DNA from: Sideroxydans sp.
GTDB lineage: Bacteria > Pseudomonadota > Gammaproteobacteria > Burkholderiales > Gallionellaceae
Length of the DNA: 9,135 nt
Assembly: GCA_020057805.1 (NCBI GenBank)
Contig: JAGVFD010000194.1
Coordinates: 1-9,135, forward strand
Direction of reading: 5' to 3'
Shown here in pieces: positions 7,340 through 9,135 of the stretch. Both the position numbers and the translations under genes were made by a program. The first letter of the stretch is position 1. Every line of letters starts with the position of its first letter. The notes below the pieces were generated by a model that was not told the origin of the DNA, did not search any database, and saw only the letters and a program-made list of their open reading frames with translations.

Positions 7340-9135
<1,796 letters not shown>

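Overview
The window looks like chromosomal DNA from a Gram-negative proteobacterium, most likely a betaproteobacterium. The evidence is an outer-membrane barrel protein, a periplasmic polysaccharide-synthase subunit, an RluE-type pseudouridine synthase and a monomeric NADP-dependent isocitrate dehydrogenase. The species cannot be named from sequence alone. No tRNA, rRNA, insertion sequence, CRISPR array or phage gene was seen.

Layout. Positions 1-6623 hold four tightly packed minus-strand genes, transcribed from right to left: a BcsB-like periplasmic subunit (4455-6623), an NfrB-like inner-membrane glycosyltransferase with a C-terminal MshEN c-di-GMP-binding region (2325-4451), a short NfrA-like TPR plus outer-membrane barrel protein (817-2325), and a UDP-GlcNAc 2-epimerase, wecB (800 down to the left edge, incomplete). 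Junctions are +3 nt, a 1-nt overlap and +16 nt, so this is almost certainly one operon. Its leader (6624-6796) contains a plausible sigma-70 promoter with a perfect 13-nt palindrome where transcription should start. Further right are rluE (minus, 6797-7339) and, divergently after only 45 nt, icd (plus, 7385 to the right edge, incomplete).

How it works together. In E. coli, NfrB with NfrA makes and exports a ManNAc-based surface glycan that phage N4 uses as receptor. NfrB is switched on by c-di-GMP through its MshEN domain, and WecB supplies UDP-ManNAc. Here the donor-sugar enzyme, the synthase with its c-di-GMP module and the exporter are encoded side by side, and a cellulose-synthase-like BcsB subunit leads the operon. 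The inferred product is a trans-envelope machine: WecB makes UDP-ManNAc in the cytoplasm, NfrB polymerises and extrudes it under c-di-GMP control, the BcsB-like protein guides the chain through the periplasm, and NfrA carries it across the outer membrane. This Bcs/Nfr hybrid is the most interesting thing in the window. rluE and icd are housekeeping genes whose divergent pairing is also found in E. coli, although the icd here belongs to an unrelated-looking monomeric family.
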